Of a DNA stretch of 64,000 nt, positions 15,538-24,343 are shown piece by piece. The notes under the pieces were generated by a model. The model saw only the letters and a program-made list of their open reading frames with translations, did no database searches and was not told where the DNA came from. The DNA is from Fructobacillus cardui (lineage in GTDB: Bacteria > Bacillota > Bacilli > Lactobacillales > Lactobacillaceae): NCBI RefSeq assembly GCF_023218935.1, contig NZ_JAJIAL010000004.1; one strand, written 5' to 3'. Position 1 is the first letter of the stretch, and the number at the start of each line of letters is the position of its first letter. A program made the translations under genes and the position numbers.

Positions 15538-16953
15538 TTATTCGGGCAAATTAGCTAAGTCCACAATGGCTTGACCGTAGATTCCCATTGAACGAACAAG
15601 GTCATCAACCAAGGCAAATTCGCCAACCTGGTGCATCGTATCTGGTGAATCAGGGAACAAAGCCCCAAAGGCAACCCCACGGTCCATCAAGCGGCCGTAA
15701 GTCCCACCACCAATCACTTGGTCATGTGCTTCTAGACCAGTTTGGTTGTGGTAAATGTTCAACAAAGTCTTAACAACTGGATCCTCAGGTGAAACGTAGT
15801 GTGGCACTTGAGCATGGCCACCAATCTTGGCAGAGTAATCCCAGGCTGGCATTGCCTTTGCTAACTTTTCCTCGATGAATGCTGGTTCGATTCCCTTTGG
15901 ATAGCGGAAGTTAAAGTTGATGTAAACGCCCTTTTCCAAATCAAACTTTTGGATTCCAACGTTCATTGACAAGGCACCCATCACGTCATCAACATGGTTG
16001 ACACCTAATTTTTGACCAGTTGGATCATCGTGTGACAAGCCACCCAAGTAGGCAAGGAAGTGAGCAGCTGTGCCACCAAAGTCATATTGCTTCAAGAACT
16101 TTGCCAAGTAAGTTCCGGCGTTTTCACCCGTTTCAGGCAAAGAACCGTGGACCTGCTTACCAAAGACTTCAAAGGACAATTGGTCCCCATCTGTTGTCAC
16201 CGTTCCAGACACCTGAGAGTTATCAGTCAAGAAGGCTGCAAAATCAGTTTCCACCTGATCAGCGGCAAGACCTGATATGGCAGCACGGGCAACACCCGGC
16301 ACCATGTTCGTCCGAATTCCTGATTCAAATGAAAGCAACTGGGCATCATCCCCGTTAGTTGCTGGTGAAGTGATGTTCACCTGCAAGTTTCCCTTTTCAC
16401 CGTTAATAATTGGATATTCGGCATCAGGGGAGAAACCAAAGGCTGGTGCTGGTTCAACTTCGAAGTAGCGCGTCATGCCAGTCCAATCGTTTTCTTCATC
16501 AGTACCGAAAATCAAGCGGACACGACGCTTCAATGACAAGTCCAAATCACGAATCATCTTAAAGCCGTAATAGGCAGCCAAACCGGGTCCCTTATCATCA
16601 GATGCCCCACGGGCAATCACCTTACCGTCTTCAATGACGGGATCAAAAGGATCCGTTTCCCAACCTTCACCAGCGGGCATAACGTCCACGTGAGAAAGCA
16701 AGGCGACATATTCATCAGCATCCTTGGGGCCAATTTCGATGTAACCAACCAAGTTATCAATGTTCTTAGTTGTAAAGCCATCTCGGTCGGCCAAGGCCAA
16801 AATATGAACCAATGCATCCTTAGGACCAGGTCCCAACGGTGCATCCGCCGTCTTCTTGCTATCGTCACGAACAGAAGGAATTTTCAAAAACTCCTTCAAA
16901 TCAGCCAAGTAAGCCTGTTCTTCTTCCTTAGCTTTTGCCTGCCAATCAATCAT
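15538..16953 (-). CDS. pepV: Dipeptidase PepV
   Basis: This 471-residue cytosolic zinc dipeptidase of the M20 family removes N-terminal residues from dipeptides. Metal ligands are visible in LLSHVDVMP (about residues 85-93), ARGASDDKGP and GTDEENDWTG, and the C-terminal GGGTYGRLMDRGVAFGALFP matches PepV. The ATG at 16953 follows AAGGAGG by six bases; an in-frame TTG just before it is not needed. Length and sequence are typical of lactobacilli. Confidence 0.97.
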   Translation of the reverse strand: MIDWQAKAKEEEQAYLADLKEFLKIPSVRDDSKKTADAPLGPGPKDALVHILALADRDGFTTKNIDNLVGYIEIGPKDADEYVALLSHVDVMPAGEGWETDPFDPVIEDGKVIARGASDDKGPGLAAYYGFKMIRDLDLSLKRRVRLIFGTDEENDWTGMTRYFEVEPAPAFGFSPDAEYPIINGEKGNLQVNITSPATNGDDAQLLSFESGIRTNMVPGVARAAISGLAADQVETDFAAFLTDNSQVSGTVTTDGDQLSFEVFGKQVHGSLPETGENAGTYLAKFLKQYDFGGTAAHFLAYLGGLSHDDPTGQKLGVNHVDDVMGALSMNVGIQKFDLEKGVYINFNFRYPKGIEPAFIEEKLAKAMPAWDYSAKIGGHAQVPHYVSPEDPVVKTLLNIYHNQTGLEAHDQVIGGGTYGRLMDRGVAFGALFPDSPDTMHQVGEFALVDDLVRSMGIYGQAIVDLANLPE

Positions 16954-17071
16954 CAAAGACCTCCTTGTGGGAAGTGACCAAAGTCGCTCTCACCTTTTTT
17001 CATTATTTTCTCATTAAGTTATTTTCATTATACACATCTTAGGCGTAAAATGCTTAGCAGAGAGGTGAAAA

Positions 17072-17905
17072 ATGATTAAATTAACTGAGAAAATCGTGCA
17101 AGAAGTGATTCAAGTTCGACCACGCCAATCGCATAAGGGCACTTTCGGCAAAATTTTAATCGTCGCGGGTAACCAAGACCTGGGCGGAGCAGCCATCATG
17201 AATGCCCAAGCCGCCATTTACGGCGGTGCTGGTTTGGTCACGGTGGCCACCGACCCTGTTAATAAAACCGCCCTTCACGCCCGCTTACCAGAGGCCATGG
17301 TCGTTGACTATCATCAAGACCTATCGGATTTAATTGCCAGCGTGGACGTCGTCCTCATTGGTTCTGGTTTAGGAAATGAATTAACCATTTTAAAGCAAGT
17401 CCTAAATGAACTTACTGACAAACACAAAGTCATTTTGGATGGATCAGCCTTGACCATGATGGCACAGGAAAACTTACCTCTACCACAGGGCCAAATTATC
17501 TTAACGCCTCATCAAATGGAGTGGCAACGTTTTGGTCAAGTCGCCATTGCTGACCAAGCAAAAGAAGACAATAATTGGGAGGCCCTTGTCGCCATGAATC
17601 CTGAACCAATTTTGGTTTTGAAGTCTGACCAGACTCAGGTATACTTGGAAAATGAGCTTTACCAATTGACAGTTGGTGGCCCCTACCAGGCAACCGGTGG
17701 CATGGGTGATACGTTAGCCGGTATCATTGCGACCTTTGTAGCTCAATTTCAAGACACAAATAGAGCCGTTTTGGCAGCCGTCTACAGTCATTCGGCCATT
17801 GCAGAGCGTTTGGCGGACACGGCCTACGTCACCTTACCAACCGAAATTGCCAAGGCCCTCCCGGCCTTCATGAAGGAAATGGCGGACCAAACCCCAACAT
17901 TCTAA
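17072..17905 (+). CDS. nnrD: ADP-dependent NAD(P)H-hydrate dehydratase
   Basis: This 277-residue carbohydrate-kinase-fold enzyme repairs hydrated NADH and NADPH at the expense of ADP. The family pattern is clear: KILIVAGNQDLGGAAIMNA, YGGAGLVTVAT, LTPHQMEW and the catalytic GGMGDTLAGII near residue 210. There is no N-terminal epimerase domain, so an NnrE partner would be encoded elsewhere. GAGAGG precedes the ATG. It is followed by exoA 60 bases downstream. Confidence 0.95.
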   Translation: MIKLTEKIVQEVIQVRPRQSHKGTFGKILIVAGNQDLGGAAIMNAQAAIYGGAGLVTVATDPVNKTALHARLPEAMVVDYHQDLSDLIASVDVVLIGSGLGNELTILKQVLNELTDKHKVILDGSALTMMAQENLPLPQGQIILTPHQMEWQRFGQVAIADQAKEDNNWEALVAMNPEPILVLKSDQTQVYLENELYQLTVGGPYQATGGMGDTLAGIIATFVAQFQDTNRAVLAAVYSHSAIAERLADTAYVTLPTEIAKALPAFMKEMADQTPTF

Positions 17906-17965
17906 CCAGCATTTACCAAAGTTGGTTTACCCTCAACTAAAATCAGCAAAGGATACTGAGACATA

Positions 17966-18784
17966 ATGAAATTTATTTCGTGGAATATCGACTCCATTAA
18001 CGCCGCTGTTGAACACAGTTCAGATCGTGGCAAGATGACCTGGGGCGTTTTATCTGATTTGGCTGCGCAAAAGCCAGACGTTCTCGCCATCCAGGAAACG
18101 AAACTCAAGGGCTCCGGTTTAACTAAAAAGCACCTAGCCGCCTTGACTGAACTCTTCCCGGATTATCACTTTTACACCAACTCATCAACAGCCAGAAAGT
18201 CTTACGCTGGTACCATGATGATTGCTAAAGAAGAGCCAGTTGCCGTTGACTACCCAACGATTGGTGCCCCTGGTGAAATGGATCAAGAAGGACGGATTGT
18301 CACCCTTGAATACAAAGACTTCTTTGTTTCGACGGTCTACACACCTAATGCCGGTTCAAAATTAGATCGACTTGAGGACCGTCAGGCGTGGGATGATGCC
18401 TACCGGGCCTATATTGATGGTTTGAATGAAAAAAAGCCCGTCATCTTTTCCGGTGACTTTAACGTTGCCCACGAAGAAATCGACCTCAAGCATCCAAGCA
18501 CCAACCACCATTCCGCTGGCTTTACCGACGAGGAACGCGAAAAATTTACCTTGTTGCTGGATGCCGGTTACACCGATACCCTGCGCGCCAAAAATCCTGG
18601 ACAAGCAGATATCTATACATGGTGGGCACAGCGAGTTAAAACTTCTAAGATTAATAACTCTGGTTGGCGAATTGACTATTACTTGGTTTCAAACCGGATT
18701 GCCAATCAGGTTCAAGATATCAAGGTCGTTGATACTGGTGCCAGACAAGACCATGCTCCAATTGAGCTGACCATCGACTTATAA
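17966..18784 (+). CDS. exoA: Exodeoxyribonuclease III / AP endonuclease
   Basis: This 272-residue exonuclease-endonuclease-phosphatase protein acts in base-excision repair. The motifs are MKFISWNIDSINA, the metal ligand in IQETKLKG, STVYTPNAG, FSGDFNVAHEEIDLK, and the C-terminal YLVSNRI and RQDHAPIEL with the catalytic histidine. It is probably co-transcribed with nnrD; a strong terminator follows. Confidence 0.97.
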   Translation: MKFISWNIDSINAAVEHSSDRGKMTWGVLSDLAAQKPDVLAIQETKLKGSGLTKKHLAALTELFPDYHFYTNSSTARKSYAGTMMIAKEEPVAVDYPTIGAPGEMDQEGRIVTLEYKDFFVSTVYTPNAGSKLDRLEDRQAWDDAYRAYIDGLNEKKPVIFSGDFNVAHEEIDLKHPSTNHHSAGFTDEEREKFTLLLDAGYTDTLRAKNPGQADIYTWWAQRVKTSKINNSGWRIDYYLVSNRIANQVQDIKVVDTGARQDHAPIELTIDL

Positions 18785-18789
18785 CAAAT

Positions 18790-18830
18790 AAAGCCCTCAT
18801 CGGTGAGATAATTCACTGGTGAGGGCTTTT
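18790..18830 (+). terminator. Terminator of exoA
   Basis: AAAGCCCTCA and TGAGGGCTTT arms carry an inner GGTGA/TCACT-type stem, followed by T. Confidence 0.9.
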
Positions 18831-18910
18831 ATCAAAAAATAAGTTATTCTTTTAAAAATAAACAAGATGCACTTGATGAAGAACAACTGTATCGCTTAGA
18901 AAAATTTAAT

Positions 18911-18951
18911 AAAAAGGGGCCGCTACTGCGTATTCGAATAACGGCCCCTTT
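18911..18951. terminator. Terminator of the XRE/membrane regulator gene
   Basis: An 11-base perfect stem, AAAAGGGGCCG and its complement, with a 19-base loop lies directly downstream of the minus-strand gene that ends at 18959. Confidence 0.85.
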
Positions 18952-18958
18952 TGTAATG

Positions 18959-19707
18959 CTAATTGTTATTTATTGTTCGAATTGTATCGGTGAGATGCAC
19001 TTTCTTTTTCAAATCCTTTTGAAAATTAGAATCATCGCTCGCACCTTTTTTAGATGTTTCTTGTTGGATATTTTCAAAAGCCTCAAGGTTTCCTCGAACA
19101 AGCGTGCTAACCTCGCTTGCAGGAACAATTCGGCTTATTTTGACATAACTGCCCTTGTGATAAGCCATCACATAGGGTTCCACAACGCCAGGATTTCCAC
19201 CAGTTAACAAGGTTAACTTAGTCCAAGAGGTGCCCATTTCATTATCAGAATACCAAGCCGTCCATTCACGTTGGCTATTTGTCTTTGTTAAAGCTGGCAT
19301 TTTTGTATAAGAAACTTGATACGTCAAAAAGGGATTCCAACGATCAATAGTAGCAATTCCCTTTGAATAGCAAAAAATCAGTACACCAATCCAAGCGCAA
19401 AAGAACACACAAATCATTGCCAAGGTAATTGTCAATTTTTTATAGCGTGTTTTTAACTTCACGTCCCGATCAATAGTCGTCGCCATATCTTGCTTATTTT
19501 TCATTGTTTTTTCTTCTCCAAACATAATTTGTTCGAAAGACACATCAAACAAAACACAAATGCTTCTCAAAATTTCCAAACTAGGATAATTTTCCCATTT
19601 TCCCAGGTCAACACCGTTTGACGACTGACGTGTAGAATATCAGCTAATTCTTGCTGGGTCATTTTCTTACTTTGACGAAGCCTTTTAATATCTTGCTCAA
19701 AACTCAT
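18959..19707 (-). pseudogene. XRE regulator with membrane and extracellular domain, frameshifted
   Basis: An ATG at 19707 with an AAAGG site opens an XRE helix-turn-helix (MTQQELADILHVSRQTVLTWENG). The frame then ends after KIILVWKF. One more A in the four-A run at 19590-19593 would restore the family sequence and join it to the second part, EILRSICVLFDVSFEQIMFGEE, which continues to 18959. Joined, the product has about 249 residues: the DNA-binding domain, a membrane span near residue 110, and an external domain of about 120 residues. It stands divergent to two small membrane genes. Confidence 0.83.
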
Positions 19708-19846
19708 ATCTTTCACCTTTAATTTAGAGAATTTACTCTTATAAGGCCAGCAAAAAAGACTGTCATTCGTAAAGCAAGTTATACTTGCGCCATAGCTATT
19801 AGTGTCCTTCTGTTATATCCGTCAGCAAATATAGTGATTTCTCTTT

Positions 19847-19855
19847 TGATATAAT
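19847..19855 (+). promoter_or_regulatory. Extended -10 promoter of the small membrane gene pair
   Basis: TGATATAAT lies 27 bases before the GTG start; no good -35 is seen. Confidence 0.6.
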
Positions 19856-19881
19856 TAAAAAAAGAAAAATAAGAGAGAAAA

Positions 19882-20073
19882 GTGTTGACTCAACATAAAT
19901 TCGCTAAAATTGTCATGATACTTATATTAATCACTGAACTCTATTGGCTATTTTTTGATTTCCTATCAGAAGGTTTTTGGGGTGCTGTTATTCCATTTTC
20001 AGCAGTCATTTCGAACTGTTTTTTACTTCCAACGGTCTTTGGAAAAAAATCTAATGATGATTCTCAAAGATAA
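19882..20073 (+). CDS. Small two-span membrane protein
   Basis: This 63-residue protein has two spans (about residues 9-27 and 32-52) and a polar C-terminus. The likely start is the GTG at 19882, behind an AGAGAG stretch and an extended -10 promoter. The family is not recognised. It is the first of two small membrane genes that are divergent from the broken XRE/membrane regulator, which may once have controlled them. Confidence 0.52.
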   Translation: MLTQHKFAKIVMILILITELYWLFFDFLSEGFWGAVIPFSAVISNCFLLPTVFGKKSNDDSQR

Positions 20074-20106
20074 TTTTTATTCAGAAAATGTAGACTGGAG
20101 AGAATT

Positions 20107-20307
20107 TTGAAACAATATTTGAAAAAAAACTTTTTATTTTATTTGATGAGTACAACTGTGTACTATGTGCTTACTTTTTTTGTGCTTAAGATAATTAATT
20201 TTAGATTGATCAAGAGTATTTTAGCGGTAGTAGTGTATTTTTTTGTTTCATTATTAATGGGTTATTATTTAGATAAACGCGCTCATAAAGAGTCTCATCA
20301 AAGATAA
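20107..20307 (+). CDS. Small two-span membrane protein
   Basis: This 66-residue protein has two strongly hydrophobic spans (about residues 9-30 and 35-55) and a charged tail KRAHKESHQR. It starts with TTG at 20107, with GGAGAG four bases upstream. It lies 33 bases after the preceding small membrane gene, and the 3' ends of both genes share TCTCA and AAAGATAATTT, as if the segment had been partly duplicated. The function is unknown. Confidence 0.55.
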   Translation: MKQYLKKNFLFYLMSTTVYYVLTFFVLKIINFRLIKSILAVVVYFFVSLLMGYYLDKRAHKESHQR

Positions 20308-20313
20308 TTTCAC

Positions 20314-20355
20314 AAAAAGCCCACAATCCTGATACTCACCAGGTTGCGGGCTTTT
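20314..20355. terminator. Bidirectional terminator
   Basis: AAAAGCCC and GGGCTTTT arms with an imperfect inner stem separate the small membrane genes from the converging GNAT gene. Confidence 0.85.
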
Positions 20356-20377
20356 ACTTTTTATAAAACTTGTTATA

Positions 20378-20872
20378 TCAACTAGTTATATTGATTAGAT
20401 AACGTTCTTTCATTTTATCTTCAACGGTGTATCTAGCATCTAAAACACCATGTTTTTTTAAAATGATTTTTTTGGAATTTTCGTTAGAACTATTGCAAGT
20501 CAATACGGCTTGCAGAATACCTTTTCCCCTTAATTTTTCAAGGCCTAATCCCAGTAACTTATTACCATATCCTAATCCTCTAAAATCAGGACTAACTCCG
20601 TAGCCAATATGACCGCCTTCAATCATTAAATTTTTGGTCAAATCGTATCTAATTTGAACACTACCAACGATTACATCATTAGAAAATAAAAAAAGAGTTT
20701 CTGCTGGAACAAACTTACCATTCTTATTTACCTTGTCATTTTTTAGCTTTTGAACAAAGTCGGGAAAAGTTTGATTAGTAAATGAAGATGTTGGCACCAT
20801 CTTTTCCTTCCAAGAATTTTTATAATTGTTGTAGGCAATTTCATCACGTATTGTTAATTCTCTCAGCTGCAT
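20378..20872 (-). CDS. GNAT family N-acetyltransferase
   Basis: This 164-residue acetyltransferase has the acetyl-CoA binding motif GYGVSPDFRGLGYGNKLL (about residues 90-108), followed by VLTCNSSNENSKKI. AGGAGGG lies six bases before the ATG. The acceptor substrate cannot be told. It lies in the accessory region between the small membrane genes and the MFS gene. Confidence 0.92.
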   Translation of the reverse strand: MQLRELTIRDEIAYNNYKNSWKEKMVPTSSFTNQTFPDFVQKLKNDKVNKNGKFVPAETLFLFSNDVIVGSVQIRYDLTKNLMIEGGHIGYGVSPDFRGLGYGNKLLGLGLEKLRGKGILQAVLTCNSSNENSKKIILKKHGVLDARYTVEDKMKERYLINITS

Positions 20873-20982
20873 AAGTCCCTCCTAATTCATGTTTAGCTTA
20901 TTTTATCAAACAGTCGCTGTAAATAAACTAATCTATAACTACTATAAAAAAACATATTATCTGTTTATTTAAAGAAAATAAA

Positions 20983-22185
20983 TTATCTTTCATGAGCCAA
21001 CGGCGATACCGCTGCTCCTACCCCAGCACTTGCCCTTAATACTCCTGCTATTAAAATGACCCAAGCCATCGAAATACCTTGATTTAACAGTAAACCACCA
21101 GACCAAGATCCAACTGGAATGGAAGCATAAGAAACCATTCTAGTAACAGAAACAACCCGACCTAATTGTTCACTCGGAACGGTATGTTGTCGCAGTGTGA
21201 AATAAGTGATGACGTTGATTGTGCCAAAGAAACTAACCAATCCTAAAATGACACCAATATAAATGTAATTAGTATTAATCAACAATAAAAGTGTACTTAA
21301 TCCTGCTAACACCGTGCTGATGGATAGTAGCACCCCGGCTCGAAATCGCTCAACAATTAATGAACTAACTGGTCCAGCTATTAATGCGCCAATTCCACCT
21401 AACGATAAGGCTATCGTTGCATCTATCAGTGGGTATCCTAATGCCTTCGTCATATAAAAAATATAGTTTGCTTCAAACATATTGAGAGCAAAGTTAGTTA
21501 TGAAGAACATCAAAGACCCACTAAAAATCACTTTTTGGTGAAAGCTATATTTGGCTCCCTCTAAAATGTCATTTTTAAGGAGGTTAAGCGTAATTTTTTT
21601 CGTGTGCCCTTTTTCAGTCTTTGGTAAAGCATATAAAATGCAAACCGAAAGGATAAAAGAAAAAATATCAAACCAAAGCGCATTGATACCCCCTATTAGC
21701 ATAACAACACTGCCACCTGCTAATGGGCCTAAAATGGTTAATGTATTATCAATTGTTTGAATCAATGCATTCGCTTTTACATAATCGTCTCGTTTTATAA
21801 TTTCTGGAATAATACTTTGAAAGCTTGGGTGAATTAACGAATCAACAGAAGCTAGCAAAAATACGGCTAGGTATAACAACGTAAAATTAATGTTCTTTAC
21901 ACTCAAAATAAATAACAAAAAACCGCTAAATATTGAGGCAAAAATATTGCCCACAACTAATATCTTTCGTTTGGAAAAATTATCAGCCAATGTGCCCCCT
22001 ATCAATGAGAATACGACCCAAGGTATAAAAGATATGCCAAAAGCCGTCGCAGCATGGTAAGCAGAACCAGTTTTTGACAAAACAATGATTGGTAAGGCAA
22101 GACGATACATCCAATCACCCAAAGTAGATACTAAAAAGCTTAACCACAACAGGTGAAAACTTTTTTCTGAAAACTAAGCATTCAT
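20983..22185 (-). pseudogene. MFS transporter with an amber codon near the start
   Basis: The product is a 12-span major facilitator of the macrolide/multidrug efflux type (LVSTLGDWMYRLALPIIV, GTLADNFSKRKILV, about 400 residues). The natural start is the ATG at 22185 behind AAAGAGG, but codon 4 is TAG (22174-22176). Downstream the frame continues intact with FSEKSFHLLWLS, the normal MFS N-terminus. A TTG at 22149 could start translation, but it has no ribosome site and would cut into the first span. The gene is divergent from an Rgg regulator. Confidence 0.75.
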
Positions 22186-22263
22186 CAACCTCTTTCTAAA
22201 TGTATGCCCTAATGATAGAATACGCATATCAGAAAGAGACAAAATGTGCATATAGGTAAAATT

Positions 22264-23178
22264 ATGGCTGAAATCGGTGAAGTTTTTAAGACATTTCGAA
22301 AAGGAAAAAATATCACTTTAAAAGAAGCAAGCAGTGGCATTGTTTCATATACTTTTTTGTCTAAATTTGAAAGAGGATTGACCGATATTTCCTTCATGCA
22401 CTTACTAGAATTGTTGGATAGAATTAATGTTCAACTTTCAGAATTTGAATTCGCTTATCAAAAATCAAATAACTATCTAAATGATTTTCTACCCTCCCTA
22501 CAAAGAGCCTACCAATCATCCGATATTGATTCCTTAAATGATCATCTGCGACGATGGCAAAATAAATCTGATAAATTTTCCAAACTACAAGTAATCCAAA
22601 TCAAAATGATGTTGACCACACTCGGTAAAGGCACCATTACTGAAGATGAAATTAATACTCTACAAAATTATTTTCAAAGCATCGCCAACTGGACATTCTT
22701 TGAACTTTACCTCTTTGGGCATGCAATCCCTTTTCTCGAAGAAAAATTCATGTTAAATCTATTTTTAGAACTGCAAAAAAAGGCCATATTATATGACCTT
22801 TTCAGATATGACAGTTTCTCAATGCTCTTTTATATTTACAATAATATGATTTTACATATGCTTGAACAGCAAAACGCGGTTGTTGCCCAACAACTCTTGG
22901 ATAATCTTGCCTCTTACTTTCAAAATCAGAAAAGGGACTATTACCATAGTGCACGGTTGCTGAATTTAAAGGGACTGACTTTATACGTTGGTGGCAATAA
23001 GGAAAGCGGATTAATGCTTATTAAAAAGTCTAATGTCATTACTTTTTTAATACATGACGACTCGCATTTTGAGCTAAATGAAAAAAATTATTTATCAAAA
23101 TTTTTAAGTAAAGATGAATTAGAGGATGCTTTTAACTTCAAAGACATCGACCTAATCCATTTAAATAGTTTTGATTGA
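22264..23178 (+). CDS. Rgg/GadR/MutR family transcriptional regulator
   Basis: This 304-residue protein has an N-terminal helix-turn-helix (about residues 4-60; ITLKEASSGIVSYTFLSKFERGLTDISFMHL) and a C-terminal helical repeat domain that in this family binds short peptides. The ATG at 22264 fits the family start better than a GTG at 22246. It is divergent from the MFS gene and probably controls it. I found no short hydrophobic peptide gene on either side, so the ligand is unknown. Codon use is AT-rich compared with the core genes nearby, which suggests transfer. Confidence 0.9.
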   Translation: MAEIGEVFKTFRKGKNITLKEASSGIVSYTFLSKFERGLTDISFMHLLELLDRINVQLSEFEFAYQKSNNYLNDFLPSLQRAYQSSDIDSLNDHLRRWQNKSDKFSKLQVIQIKMMLTTLGKGTITEDEINTLQNYFQSIANWTFFELYLFGHAIPFLEEKFMLNLFLELQKKAILYDLFRYDSFSMLFYIYNNMILHMLEQQNAVVAQQLLDNLASYFQNQKRDYYHSARLLNLKGLTLYVGGNKESGLMLIKKSNVITFLIHDDSHFELNEKNYLSKFLSKDELEDAFNFKDIDLIHLNSFD

Positions 23179-23372
23179 ATTAACATTAGCGTATTAACTA
23201 ATCAACCTATTGAAATACGATAAAATTTTTTATTGTATAGCCTCTTACTTATTAGTATCCTAATTTTTTAATGCTGTTTCAGAATAACTTAAAAACTGCT
23301 ATATCGTAATTTATATTATTTTTTCTATATATCACCGAATGTACTAATAGTTCATTAGTCTTTTTTCATAAG

Positions 23373-23381
23373 TGATATAAT
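23373..23381 (+). promoter_or_regulatory. Extended -10 promoter of the antisense RNA
   Basis: TGATATAAT lies ahead of the RNA that runs toward the toxin gene; the -35 is weak (CATTAG with 17-base spacing). Confidence 0.65.
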
Positions 23382-23387
23382 AGGGCA

Positions 23388-23507
23388 TAAGAAAAGCGGG
23401 GTTGTTCGAACAACCCCGCTTCACTAGCAAACCCGTTAAACGGTGGCTAGCCTTTATGCTTATTAAATAACCATCAACTGGCTAAAGTTGGGATGGTTAT
23501 TTTTTTT
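23388..23507 (+). ncRNA. Candidate antitoxin antisense RNA of the type I TA locus
   Basis: No reading frame with a ribosome site lies here. The expected RNA of about 120 bases starts after an extended -10. It has a 28-base perfect palindrome (23394-23421), a second hairpin (CTAGC 23424-23428 with GCTAG 23446-23450), and ends at a strong terminator (arms 23466-23475 and 23492-23501, then eight T). Its 3' end overlaps the last codons of the toxin gene on the other strand, as in Fst/Lpt-type systems. The boundaries are inferred. Confidence 0.7.
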
Positions 23508-23601
23508 GACCTAATTTAACGAGATCAATAACAATGCCGATGAGCGTTAGAACAAACATTCCAAACGCCCACAACAATGTTAAGACATCCACTACGGACA
23601 T
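23497..23601 (-). CDS. Type I toxin-antitoxin holin-like toxin (Hol_Tox/Fst-like)
   Basis: This 34-residue peptide begins MSVVDVLTLLWAFGMF, has one membrane span (about residues 6-28, ending LIGIVIDLV), and has a charged tail KLGQKK. It matches the family of putative holin-like toxins of lactobacilli in length, start and tail. A strong GGAGAAG site lies before the ATG. The stop codon lies in the stem of the terminator that ends the convergent RNA, so the two transcripts overlap at their 3' ends. Overproduced peptides of this kind damage the membrane. Confidence 0.85.
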   Translation of the reverse strand: MSVVDVLTLLWAFGMFVLTLIGIVIDLVKLGQKK

Positions 23602-23633
23602 CAAGCTTCTCCTTTCCTAGGATGCTGGGGGTT

Positions 23634-23649
23634 ATGATTTTAAAATCAT
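23634..23649. other. Palindrome in the toxin mRNA leader
   Basis: ATGATTTTAAAATCAT is a perfect 16-base palindrome about 33 bases upstream of the toxin start. It may fold in the leader and affect translation. Confidence 0.5.
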
Positions 23650-23709
23650 AGGCACCATCTTCACTTGTTTGCATACCGATATCATCGCATAAACGCCTCA
23701 ACCATGCGG

Positions 23710-23737
23710 TTTATAGCGGTACTGGATAGTTAAACAA
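23710..23737 (-). promoter_or_regulatory. Promoter of the toxin gene
   Basis: The minus strand reads TTGTTT, 16 bases, TATAAA. This gives a leader of about 100 bases before the toxin ATG, typical of regulated type I toxins. Confidence 0.65.
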
Positions 23738-23809
23738 TTCATTGAAAAATGTATTAAAAAAACAATATTACGTCGTTAATAATCCCTTAAAAAGTGCAAT
23801 CGACATATC

Positions 23810-24343
23810 TTATTTATTACGAACATACTCTTTTAAGACCTGATTTCCAAAAAGTTTACTTTGATAAATCAGAATCTCCGCACAGGCCAAGGAATCCTCC
23901 AACGCATTATGGTGATGATCCAAACGGATATTCAAAGCGGCAGAAACCGTGTTGAGCTTATGGTTTTGCAAATCAGGCAAGAGCCGGCGAGAGGTTTGCA
24001 CAGTATCCAACAGTTGGTAATGAACTTCCGGCAGACCATAATAGTCTAGGCAAGCCCGTAAAACTGAAGCATCAAAATTAGCGTTATGCGCCACCACGAG
24101 TTTTTCCTCGGTAAATAATGGCGCAATCGTTGGCCAAATTTCTGCAAATGTGGGCGCATTGACAACGTCCTTTGGATAAATGCCATGAATTTGCGAATTC
24201 CGCGCTGAAAACGGCGTTGGTGGCTTAATCAAGGAATAAAATTGATCCACAACCTGGTTGTCACGCACGACAACCAAAGCAAGTGAAACAGCCGAATGGC
24301 GCTGGTTATTGGCTGTTTCAAAATCAAAAGCGACAAAATTCAT
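23810..24343 (-). CDS. DEDDh 3'-5' exonuclease (DnaQ-like)
   Basis: This 177-residue exonuclease shows Exo I FDFETAN (about residues 6-12), Exo II HNANFDASVLRA and Exo III HHNALEDSLACAE with the catalytic histidine. It is a stand-alone DnaQ-fold nuclease of unknown substrate, possibly a proofreading or RNA-trimming enzyme. Its ATG overlaps the stop of the GNAT gene upstream (TAATG), placing it third in the tsaE operon. Confidence 0.92.
   Translation of the reverse strand: MNFVAFDFETANNQRHSAVSLALVVVRDNQVVDQFYSLIKPPTPFSARNSQIHGIYPKDVVNAPTFAEIWPTIAPLFTEEKLVVAHNANFDASVLRACLDYYGLPEVHYQLLDTVQTSRRLLPDLQNHKLNTVSAALNIRLDHHHNALEDSLACAEILIYQSKLFGNQVLKEYVRNK

Noticed and set aside
22186..22263. A short hydrophobic pheromone gene beside the Rgg regulator
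   Set aside because: The small frames there have no ribosome site and are not hydrophobic.
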